Source: Nostoc sp. PCC 7107 (lineage in GTDB: Bacteria > Cyanobacteriota > Cyanobacteriia > Cyanobacteriales > Nostocaceae). Taken from it: 64,000 nt of DNA. The DNA is taken from assembly GCF_000316625.1 (NCBI RefSeq), contig NC_019676.1:4420501-4484500 (forward strand), read 5' to 3'. Shown here piece after piece: positions 45,731-54,262 of this stretch. Positions within the stretch are counted from its first letter, which is position 1; each line of letters begins with the position of its first letter. Under the pieces are notes generated by a model, which ran no database searches, had not been told where the DNA came from, and was given only the letters and a program-made list of their open reading frames with translations. A program made the position numbers and the translations under genes.

Positions 45731-45965
45731 AAATATATGACATCACATAATTAACTAACAATTAGTTTGGATTTAAGGTGAAATCCTGTTAATACTAAAA
45801 AAATCATGAATTAGTTATACTCTTATCTTCTACTTTAACACGATATTCAAAAACTTTATAGAATATCTTAACTAAAATATGAGTGGAGATATGTATTTGA
45901 TAAATTTTCTCCAGTACAACTTAACTTAATGATTTCTTTCTTTGTGAGTTTTTGTAACTACTATC

Positions 45966-47897
45966 TCACTGCTGAATTCGCCAGATTTTGATACTTCTAT
46001 CACTACTACCACTGACTAAAGTTTGCGAATCTGGACTAAAAACTACAGAATAAACAGTAGTAGTGTGACCTGTAAGTGTCCGAATTAAGCCACCATCATT
46101 TAAATTCCAGAGTTTAATTGTAGTGTCACCGCTACCACTAGCTAAAGTCTTGCCATCAGGACTAATTGCTACAGAAAATACCTCTGCGTTGTGACCTGTC
46201 AGTGTTCTAATTAATTCGCCTGTTGCTAAATTCCAAATTTTAATTGTTTTATCATTACTACTACTTACTAAAGTCTCTCTATCAGGATTAATAGCCAGAG
46301 CAATAACCGCATCATCATGAGCTTTGATTGTCCGAATTAATTCACCTGTTGCCAAATTCCAGATTTTAATTGTTTTATCATTACTACCGCTGACTAATGT
46401 TTGACTATCAGGACTAATTGCTAATGACATTACAGAACTTAAATGGCTGGTGAGTGTTTTAACTAACTGTCCTGTTTTTAAATTCCAAATTTTGATGGTT
46501 TTATCGCCACTACCACTTGCTAAAGTTTGTCCATTTGGGCTAATAGCAATTGACCAAACTGCACCTTCATGTCTCTTCAGAGTATGAATTAATGTCCCAG
46601 TTTTTAAATTCCAAATTTTGATGGTTTGGTCATTACTACTACTAACCAAAATCTGATTATCTGGGCTAATAGCCACTGCAATCACTCCACTATCATGACC
46701 AGATATTGTCCGAATTAAACTGCCATCTGCTAAGTTCCAAATTATAATGGTTTTGTCACTACTACCACTGACTAAAGTTTTACCATTTTGACTTATGGAA
46801 AGAGTTTTAACGTAATGTGAGTGAGATTTTAGAGTGTTGTCTATTTGCAGATGTTCTAATTGATTTTTATGGATAAATGGAAATGGCAGTCTAGGCAATT
46901 GATATAACCCATAACTTAATACTACTGCCGTAATAAGTAGAGTACCAGCAGTTATTACTCTCGGAAATTTAGAAGAAATGTGGGTGGGTTTGAGTGTTGT
47001 TGTCTGTTCTAGTTGTTGCAGTTGTTGCAAAAGTATTTCAGGAGTTTGTGGTCTATCTGCGGCTTTTCTTGCCATCAAATTATCTAAAAAATCAGCAAAT
47101 TTTGGGGAGACATTTGCTGCCGATCGCCAGTTTAAAACATCATCACGAGCATTGTAAAATCGTAGTGGATATTGTGCTGTTAATAAATAAACAAAAGTCC
47201 GTCCTAGGGAGAAAAAATCTGATTGCGGTACAGCTTGACCGCAAGCTTGTTCTGTTGCGGTATACCCGGCTGAAAATACGGCTGTAATTTGGTTCCCTGC
47301 TCCTAGTTTAGCTAAATAAGTATGAGTGGCATCTCTCGCGGTGCCAAAATCAATTAACACTAACTGCCCATTATTTCGCAACATGATATTAGCTGGTTTA
47401 ATATCACGATGAAACCATCCTTGGCTATGGACTATGTTCAAGATTTCTGCTAATTGCTTTAACCAAGAGATCGCTTGTTTTTCAGAAATCGGCTGATGGC
47501 TTTGTTGTTGTAGCCATTCTTCTAAATTGACACCATCAATTTTCTCCATAACTAAACAATGCAGCTTGAATCCATTGCTAGTTTGATATTGAAAATAACC
47601 GTCAACTTGGGGAATTCCCGGATGATTTAATTGACTCAAGACATTTGCTTCTTTCTGAAAGAGTTCCACCGCCTTGGGGTGGTTGTTGAGTTGTTCTTTC
47701 AGTACTTTGAGAATTTTGGGCGTACTCCTGGTGTAGACTTCATAGATTTTACCAAAGCTGGTTTTATCACTTAACAGGCGCATGACCCGATAGCGTTCTT
47801 CTAGAAGTAGTTGGGAACCACAACTTTGACAGAAGCGGTGATTATCATTCTCCGGGTTTTCTGGATTAGGGCAAAAGGGGTTGATGCACAGGCTCAT
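45966..47897 (-). CDS. Zn-ribbon Ser/Thr protein kinase with seven WD40 repeats
   Basis: A 643-residue protein: a four-Cys zinc ribbon (residues 4-26), a kinase domain (about 36-300) with Lys64, HRDIKPAN at 163-170 and DFG at 183-185, so it looks active. A membrane helix (about 317-335) is followed by seven WD40 units, each with an SGSxDKTIKIWNL-type end, which should close as one propeller outside the cytosol or as a docking platform. Such PknB-WD40 fusions are frequent in Nostoc-type genomes. The glycine loop is degenerate (SDKTSFGKIYE). It diverges from the ABC exporter gene. Confidence 0.92.
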   Translation of the reverse strand: MSLCINPFCPNPENPENDNHRFCQSCGSQLLLEERYRVMRLLSDKTSFGKIYEVYTRSTPKILKVLKEQLNNHPKAVELFQKEANVLSQLNHPGIPQVDGYFQYQTSNGFKLHCLVMEKIDGVNLEEWLQQQSHQPISEKQAISWLKQLAEILNIVHSQGWFHRDIKPANIMLRNNGQLVLIDFGTARDATHTYLAKLGAGNQITAVFSAGYTATEQACGQAVPQSDFFSLGRTFVYLLTAQYPLRFYNARDDVLNWRSAANVSPKFADFLDNLMARKAADRPQTPEILLQQLQQLEQTTTLKPTHISSKFPRVITAGTLLITAVVLSYGLYQLPRLPFPFIHKNQLEHLQIDNTLKSHSHYVKTLSISQNGKTLVSGSSDKTIIIWNLADGSLIRTISGHDSGVIAVAISPDNQILVSSSNDQTIKIWNLKTGTLIHTLKRHEGAVWSIAISPNGQTLASGSGDKTIKIWNLKTGQLVKTLTSHLSSVMSLAISPDSQTLVSGSNDKTIKIWNLATGELIRTIKAHDDAVIALAINPDRETLVSSSNDKTIKIWNLATGELIRTLTGHNAEVFSVAISPDGKTLASGSGDTTIKLWNLNDGGLIRTLTGHTTTVYSVVFSPDSQTLVSGSSDRSIKIWRIQQ

Positions 47898-48008
47898 ATC
47901 AAGCTACAGGCAGAATGTATCCGTAGTATACGTTGTGTTGAGTGAAGAGTTCTTCTCTTTATTGACTTATCACCCCAACTCGGTGTTTCTACGCTATAAA
48001 TAAAAGTA

Positions 48009-49826
48009 ATGGGGACTAAGAAAGTAAGAAACACTCTGCAACAATCTCTGTCTGTCTTTCGCTACAGTGGACGGGCGATAAATTTAGTGTGGACGACCAG
48101 CCGTGGTTTGACGATTATTTTGGCGACGTTAACTTTAGTGGCGGGACTTTTACCAGCTGCGATCGCCTACATTGGTAAACTGATTGTAGATGCTGTGTTA
48201 TTGGCGGCGCAAGGTAATGTAGTCACTGGTTATCACCCTTTATGGTATGTTGGCTTAGAAGCGATCGCAGTTATTTTATTAGCCGGTAGTCAGCGCGGTT
48301 TGCTTGTTTGTCAATCTTTACTGCGAGTTTTACTTGGTCAACGGGTAAATATTCTCATTCTCGAAAAAGCCCTCACCTTAGAACTGCAACAGTTTGAAGA
48401 CTCAGAATTTTACGACAAATTAACCAATGCTAGGCGCGAAGCCTCAGTCCGTCCCCTTTCTCTCGTCAACCGCACATTTGGCTTAGTCCAGAACGCCTTG
48501 TCTCTTATTACCTACGGTGTATTGTTAGTCAAATTTTCCATTTGGGCGGTGATAGTTTTAATCGTAGCAGCCATGCCTGCATTCATTGCTGAAACTAGAT
48601 TTGCAGGTGAAGCCTTTCGCTTATTTAGTTGGCGTGCGCCAGAAACTCGTCAACAACACTATATTGAAAATCTCTTAGCACGGGAAGATTTTGCAACAGA
48701 AATCAAACTCTACCAGCTAGGAGAGATGCTGTTAGAACGTTACCGTGAGGTTTTTCGCCAACTCTACGGCGAAGACCGAGATTTAACTTTGCGGCGCGGA
48801 CTTTGGGGATATCTTTTAAGTTTAGTCAGTACCATTGCTTTTTATATTGCCTACGCTTGGATTGTCATAGAAGCAGTTGTGGGTAAAATTTCTTTAGGCG
48901 ATATGACAATGTATCTCACCGTGTTTCGTCAAGGACAGGCGACTTTTTCTAACGCCCTGACTTCCATTGGTGGGATGTACGAAGATAACTTATATTTATC
49001 TAATCTCTACGACTTCTTAGAAGAAAAAGTCACCAAGCCTTGGGGTTATGCGACTCAAGGTTTATCTCCCCAAGATGGCATTCGTTTTGAGAATGTATCC
49101 TTTATTTATCCAGGTAGTAATAAACTAGCTTTAAAAAATATCTCCCTACATTTAAAACCTGGGGAAAAACTAGCAATTGTTGGTGAAAATGGTTCTGGTA
49201 AAACTACTTTAATTAAACTCCTGACTCGACTTTATACACCCGACTCCGGGCGGATTTTATTAGATGGTTTGGACTTACAAGAATGGGATGTTGATATATT
49301 GCGGCGACGCATTGGTGTAATTTTTCAAAACTTTGTACGTTACCAATTCACAGTGGGTGAAAATATTGGCGTTGGTGATGTGAAAAATCTTGAAGATAAA
49401 CATCGCTGGCAAATTGCAGCCCAAAAAGGTTTAGCTCAATCTTTTATTGAAAAATTGCCGCAAAGCTTTCAAACTCAACTCGGTCGCTGGTTCAAAGGTG
49501 GACAAGAATTATCTGGCGGACAGTGGCAAAAAATAGCCCTTGCCCGTGCTTTTATGCGTACGCAAGCAGATATTTTAGTTCTTGATGAGCCAACCTCTGC
49601 GATTGATGCTCAAGCTGAATTTGAAATTTTTAATCATTTTCGCACTCTTACTCAAAATCAGATGGTGTTTTTGATTTCTCACCGTTTTTCTACTGTGAGA
49701 ATGGCTGACAACATTGTTGTGATTGACAATGGGGAAGTCAAGGAACAAGGAACTCATGAAGAGTTGCTAGAAATTAGGGGAATTTATGCCAAGTTGTTTT
49801 TGTTGCAAGCAGCAGGTTATCAGTAG
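48009..49826 (+). CDS. ABC exporter, fused permease and ATPase
   Basis: A 605-residue half-transporter with about six membrane helices in residues 25-320. The ATPase domain has Walker A GENGSGKTT, signature LSGGQWQK, Walker B ILVLDEPTSAID and switch His in ISHRFSTV. The LSGGQ and Asp/Glu residues are intact. The substrate is unknown; the closest style is lipid or peptide exporters. Its divergent neighbour is the kinase-WD40 gene (111 bp between starts), so both may share regulation. Confidence 0.9.
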   Translation: MGTKKVRNTLQQSLSVFRYSGRAINLVWTTSRGLTIILATLTLVAGLLPAAIAYIGKLIVDAVLLAAQGNVVTGYHPLWYVGLEAIAVILLAGSQRGLLVCQSLLRVLLGQRVNILILEKALTLELQQFEDSEFYDKLTNARREASVRPLSLVNRTFGLVQNALSLITYGVLLVKFSIWAVIVLIVAAMPAFIAETRFAGEAFRLFSWRAPETRQQHYIENLLAREDFATEIKLYQLGEMLLERYREVFRQLYGEDRDLTLRRGLWGYLLSLVSTIAFYIAYAWIVIEAVVGKISLGDMTMYLTVFRQGQATFSNALTSIGGMYEDNLYLSNLYDFLEEKVTKPWGYATQGLSPQDGIRFENVSFIYPGSNKLALKNISLHLKPGEKLAIVGENGSGKTTLIKLLTRLYTPDSGRILLDGLDLQEWDVDILRRRIGVIFQNFVRYQFTVGENIGVGDVKNLEDKHRWQIAAQKGLAQSFIEKLPQSFQTQLGRWFKGGQELSGGQWQKIALARAFMRTQADILVLDEPTSAIDAQAEFEIFNHFRTLTQNQMVFLISHRFSTVRMADNIVVIDNGEVKEQGTHEELLEIRGIYAKLFLLQAAGYQ

Positions 49827-50123
49827 ATTTATAACAGTTTAGGTAAACCCTAGTTTTAGTTACGACGGTCAAGATTTACGTCTATTTACTTATATTAAGT
49901 ATGTAGATTTCATAAATAAAATACAAAGAAATATCAAAATATATACTAAATTTAGTTATTTCTGCTTAAATCAGAATAATTAAATGTTGTTTCCATGCAG
50001 CAACAACAGGGTTAATACTGAATCGCATTAAGTTCGGTAAGCATCTTTAAATTACGGGTTTTTCAAAGTTTTATCTTTGCAATCAATTGCAAAGATTAGT
50101 TAAGCAATAAGACGAGTTATTCT
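49827..50123. other. Intergenic region, nothing recognised
   Basis: AT-rich region upstream of a PEP-CTERM gene. No small gene, hairpin or clear promoter was identified. Confidence 0.35.
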
Positions 50124-50855
50124 ATGATGAACAATGCTTTTAAGAAAGTTGTAGGAGCAGCAACATTAATTACTCTTGCAGTTACTATGATGCCAGATGC
50201 TGCACAAGCACAAAGATTTCGTTATTCTGGACGTTCCATTAACGGACAAGTCATTGATTTTGATATAAACACCACAGTTACTGAACAATCGCCTGGTTTA
50301 GGTAATGACAATTTAGGATATTTTCCAGGAGCAATTCAAGATTTTAATATTGCATTGCCTAGTTCTGATATAAGTAATTTAGCTATTTGTGGTCAAGATA
50401 CTTGCCCATTAGGAGATTTAACTATTAGCAGATTGACTACTGAAGCTGACGGTACTACTGTCAGTAATCTCAATATTGATGGTGGCTCAACAGTTACATT
50501 AAATAGCTTACAGAATTTCTTCTTTGATGGTGGAATCAATTTTTTGGGCAATGTATTGAGGTATGATCTTAGCTTTTTGGGAGGAGCAACTAGTAATCAG
50601 CCTGACGTAGTTTGGTTTATTCAGTCTGACGATTCTAGGCTGATTAATAATTTAACAGGTTTAGGTGAAGTTAATAGAATTATCGGATTCTTTCCTAGTC
50701 AGGCTAGTAGCGGGGGAACATTTTCTTTTGACCTGCAAAACAGTAGTCAACCAGTTCCTGAACCATCTACTGTTGCAGCTAGTTTACTGAGTGTAGGCGC
50801 TTTGGGGATGCGATCGCTACTGCAACACCGCAAACGCTTGAAAAAAGTGTCCTAA
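50124..50855 (+). CDS. PEP-CTERM exported protein
   Basis: A 243-residue protein: signal peptide (AATLITLAVTMMPDAAQA), a beta-rich body with a Cys pair (ICGQDTCPLG), and the C-terminal sorting signal VPEPSTVAASLLSVGALGM followed by basic residues (QHRKRLKK). It should be an exosortase substrate on the cell surface. It is 95 bp upstream of an FHA-type exoprotein gene on the same strand, with a hairpin between them. Confidence 0.85.
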   Translation: MMNNAFKKVVGAATLITLAVTMMPDAAQAQRFRYSGRSINGQVIDFDINTTVTEQSPGLGNDNLGYFPGAIQDFNIALPSSDISNLAICGQDTCPLGDLTISRLTTEADGTTVSNLNIDGGSTVTLNSLQNFFFDGGINFLGNVLRYDLSFLGGATSNQPDVVWFIQSDDSRLINNLTGLGEVNRIIGFFPSQASSGGTFSFDLQNSSQPVPEPSTVAASLLSVGALGMRSLLQHRKRLKKVS

Positions 50856-50878
50856 CTTTTAACTATTCATCAACAACT

Positions 50879-50911
50879 AGATACCCGACTTCTTCAAAAA
50901 GTCGGGTATCT
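50879..50911 (+). terminator. Hairpin between PEP-CTERM and FHA-type genes
   Basis: A perfect 13-bp stem (AGATACCCGACTT and complement) with a CTTCAAA loop. The U-tract is poor (TGAGCCTCTCAATTTTT). It is similar in design to the hairpins at 10442 and 33276. Confidence 0.65.
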
Positions 50912-50970
50912 GAGCCTCTCAATTTTTATGTAATTAAGGTGCGATCGCCGTGGTAAAGGTAAACTATCTG

Positions 50971-53649
50971 ATGCGATTCTGGAGATGGAATTGCACGGCA
51001 ATATTGTGGTTGTTAGCTTGTAACCAAGCCGTTGCAGACATCATTCCCGATAACACCCTCCCTGTAAATACCACTGTCAGCAACTCTGGTAATATCAGAA
51101 TGATTGAGGGCGGTACGCTTAGAGATACAAACCTATTCCACAGCTTTCAAGAATTTTCCTTCTCTGTCAATACAGCGGCGACTACAGGCGATACTGCCTT
51201 TTTCAACAATAATTCGGCAGTCATAAACATCTTTGCACGGGTAACAGGTGGTTCAATTTCTAATATAGATGGCATCATTAGAGCTAACGGCACGGCTAAT
51301 CTATTTTTAATTAATCCTAGTGGAATTGTTTTTGGCCCCAATGCCAGCTTAAATGTTGGTGGTTCCTTTATTGCCAGTACTGCCAATAGTATTAAGTTTG
51401 CTGATGGTAAAGAATTTAGTGCTACAAACCATACTCCTGACCCATTATTAACAGTCAGCATTCCTATAGGTTTAAACTTTAGTTCTACTGTTGGTAGAAT
51501 AGTTAATCAGTCCCAAGCCAGCCCAAACGGAGAAATGACTGATGCTGATCCTTCTAACCCTATTGGTTTAAAAGCTCCTATTGGTAAAACCTTGGCATTG
51601 ATAGGAGGTGATGTAGGGATAGAAGGGGGAAATCTGACAACAACAGCAGGCCGAATTGAACTGGGTAGCGTTGGTACAGGTTTAGTCAAACTAACAGAAA
51701 TTGAGAAAGGTTATGCCTTTGATTATTCCGGTGTACAAGATTTTCGAGATATTCAAGTTTCTCAATTTGCGATTATTTATGGCAGTGGTAATGATGGTAG
51801 CGATATCCATTTCCAAGGTAGAAATGTTAACTTGACCGATAGTTCTTTAGTATTTATTAATAGCTTTGAGCGAGGCAGACAAGATAATTTGTCAATCAAT
51901 GCCAAAAATTTAACTATAGATAGTGGAGCATTTCTCGGAACTTTTGCTCTGGGTGACGGGAATGCTGGGAATATATTGGTAAAGGCTTCAGAGTTGGTGG
52001 AATTAGCAGGTACAACCCCAGACGGTTTTATTCCTAGTGGTATAGGTTCTCAAGTCATAGAATTAGCTACAGGTAACGCTGGCAACATAAAAATTGAAAC
52101 TAAACAATTACTAATTCGAGATGGTGCAACTGTAGATTCTTCTACTTTTGGGTTAGGTAACGCAGGAAACATCAATGTCAAAGCCTCAGATTTTATAGAA
52201 CTGCGTGGAGGTAGCCAAGATGGTCAAATTGCTAGTGGTATTGTTACTCAAGTTGTTCAAGATGCCGTAGAAAACCCTGGTAATGCGGGAGCTTTAACCA
52301 TTGAAACTCAAAAACTTACGATTACGGGTGGCGCACAAATAGCCACAACTGCTCGCAATAGCGGTAATGGCGGCAATATCACGATTCACGCTACAGATAA
52401 AATTCTGGTTAGTGGAGCGTCTTCTCAAGCTACTGGTTCATCCTTCGATAGTTATAGAAGTGGAATTTTTGTCGGTTCTGATCCAGGTGCTACAGGCGAT
52501 GTCGGCAATTTGGATATTACAACTGGATTGCTGACTGTGGAAAATGGAGCCAGAATCTCCGCTGCTAATTTTGGTTCTAGTCAAGTAGGTGGTAATGCTA
52601 CTTTCACTCTGAGACAGTTGGTAGTGCAGAATGGCGGAGAAATTCGTTCTGCTTCTTTTGGGGAAGGGGCTGGTGGAACCTTGAATATCAACGCTACTGA
52701 TTCTGTAGAGGTTGTGGGTGCAGCTAATATTGGTGGTGAAAGTGTCATAAGTACTTTGTTTACCGATGCTCAAGCCTCTGGGAAAGCTGGTAATTTAATT
52801 ATTAATAGCGATCACTTGTCGGTACGAGATGGCGCAGAATTATCAGTAAGTAGTGAAGGCTCTGGACAAGCCGGTAATTTGGATATCACGGCGCGGATTG
52901 TCCAATTAGATAATCAAGCCAAGTTAATTGCTGAAACTGCTTCTGGTGATGGTGGTAATATCACACTCACCTTAGATGAGGTACTCCTACTACGCCGCCA
53001 GAGTTTAATCTCCACCACAGCAGGAACTCTACCTGCTGGTGGTAATGGTGGCATCATTAATATCAAAGCTCCATTTATTGTGGCTATCTCCTCAGAAAAT
53101 AGCGACATCAAAGCTAATGCTTTTACAGGTAATGGTGGTCAAGTTAATATTACTACCCAAGGCATCTTTGGTATTCAACCCCGACAATTTCCAACACCCG
53201 AAAGTGACATTACCGCCAGTTCGACTTTTGGTGTGAATGGAGTTATTAACATCAACAACCCCGATGTTGACCCGACTCAAGGTCTAACTACTTTACCTCA
53301 AACTGTAGTAGATGTTTCCCAATTAATCGCTCAAGGTTGTGGCACACAAACAGAACAAGTAGCCAACCAATTCACCGTAGCTGGACGTGGTGGCTTACCT
53401 CCAAGTCCCAATGACCAACTCGATAGTGATGCAGTATGGTCAGATACGCGCCGCACTGTAGCCGCAAAGCCACAATATCAATCAAAAATTCCTGCTGTGC
53501 AAGTATCCAAAACACTTAATAGTCTTTTTCTAGTTCCTGCATCTGGTTGGGTCTTTAACAACAAAGGCGAAGTTACACTTGTTGCTCAGGGCGCTAATTC
53601 TGTCCGTGAAAATTTAGGCGTTACCTCTACGGTTTGCCATAGTCGCTAA
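50971..53649 (+). CDS. Filamentous-haemagglutinin-type (two-partner secretion) exoprotein
   Basis: About 892 residues from ATG 50971, preceded by AAAGGTAA; GTG 50950 is a less likely start. Signal peptide (residues about 1-22). The TPS domain has NTTVSNSGNIRMIEGGT, NLFHSFQEFSF and NPSGIVFGPNASLNVGGSFIAST, the motifs that engage a TpsB pore. A long beta-helix of ITGG, AGNI and NAGNINVKA repeats follows. The C-terminus (VVDVSQLIAQGC, FTVAGRGGLPPSP) is typical of the cyanobacterial subgroup. It should be exported as an adhesin or matrix protein. No TpsB partner gene lies in this window. Confidence 0.92.
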   Translation: MRFWRWNCTAILWLLACNQAVADIIPDNTLPVNTTVSNSGNIRMIEGGTLRDTNLFHSFQEFSFSVNTAATTGDTAFFNNNSAVINIFARVTGGSISNIDGIIRANGTANLFLINPSGIVFGPNASLNVGGSFIASTANSIKFADGKEFSATNHTPDPLLTVSIPIGLNFSSTVGRIVNQSQASPNGEMTDADPSNPIGLKAPIGKTLALIGGDVGIEGGNLTTTAGRIELGSVGTGLVKLTEIEKGYAFDYSGVQDFRDIQVSQFAIIYGSGNDGSDIHFQGRNVNLTDSSLVFINSFERGRQDNLSINAKNLTIDSGAFLGTFALGDGNAGNILVKASELVELAGTTPDGFIPSGIGSQVIELATGNAGNIKIETKQLLIRDGATVDSSTFGLGNAGNINVKASDFIELRGGSQDGQIASGIVTQVVQDAVENPGNAGALTIETQKLTITGGAQIATTARNSGNGGNITIHATDKILVSGASSQATGSSFDSYRSGIFVGSDPGATGDVGNLDITTGLLTVENGARISAANFGSSQVGGNATFTLRQLVVQNGGEIRSASFGEGAGGTLNINATDSVEVVGAANIGGESVISTLFTDAQASGKAGNLIINSDHLSVRDGAELSVSSEGSGQAGNLDITARIVQLDNQAKLIAETASGDGGNITLTLDEVLLLRRQSLISTTAGTLPAGGNGGIINIKAPFIVAISSENSDIKANAFTGNGGQVNITTQGIFGIQPRQFPTPESDITASSTFGVNGVININNPDVDPTQGLTTLPQTVVDVSQLIAQGCGTQTEQVANQFTVAGRGGLPPSPNDQLDSDAVWSDTRRTVAAKPQYQSKIPAVQVSKTLNSLFLVPASGWVFNNKGEVTLVAQGANSVRENLGVTSTVCHSR

Positions 53650-54037
53650 ATAATGATTAAATTCAACTTGCATTAATTAGTGAAGAATCAAAAATGATGA
53701 AAAATTGATTTGTCAAAGCTATTTGCATTATCTAATTACAATCTAGAAATATCAATTTGATTTCTCAACTAGTGGTGACGGGAGGGCATAGGAATATTAT
53801 ATTTGCTTGGGATGCGGTGAACTTGGTTATCAAAAGATTAAATCAAGTTAATGGTTGGTTATTATTTTTTACATTCACTGGTAGCATGAAATGATTTGAT
53901 GATAAATAGTCAACATAATTTCCTCTAGAATTTCAAGCGATCGCTCTTTATTTTTATCAAACAATTTGTATAAAAATATTGAACCATAACATTTACATTT
54001 TGTTAGTAGCAGTTGCCTAAAAATTTTGCACTTTACC
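53650..54037. other. Intergenic region, nothing recognised
   Basis: AT-rich stretch after the FHA-type gene. One HIP1 octamer lies near 53940. No hairpin with U-tract was found on the plus strand. Confidence 0.35.
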
Positions 54038-54149
54038 AAAAAAAAGCCCCCCGGTAGTTAGCCGAGGGATTCTGCAAGTCGGTAATTGTCGCACAAAGAC
54101 ATTCGCGGATATCACCATACCAACTTAGACTTGAGGAAATCTGCCAAAA
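54038..54149 (-). ncRNA. Candidate small RNA divergent from the chelatase gene
   Basis: The minus strand carries a strong Rho-independent terminator at 54038-54070: CCCUCGG-loop-CCGGGGG with one U-G pair that would be an A-C mismatch on the other strand, followed by GC and eight U. Upstream on the same strand, CATAAT (54161-54156) and TCGCCA (54184-54179) form a 17-bp-spaced promoter. This predicts an RNA of about 112 nt that ends before the chelatase promoter and points away from it. No open frame of note is inside. The RNA family was not identified. Confidence 0.5.
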
Positions 54150-54262
54150 TGCCAAATTATGCAATTTTCGGTTCTTTGTGGCGAACTCAAGACAGATGTT
54201 TCACAATCAACCTGCAACCACGATTAGAATTTAAGTAAAGAAATATTGCGTAGCTTACGGGC

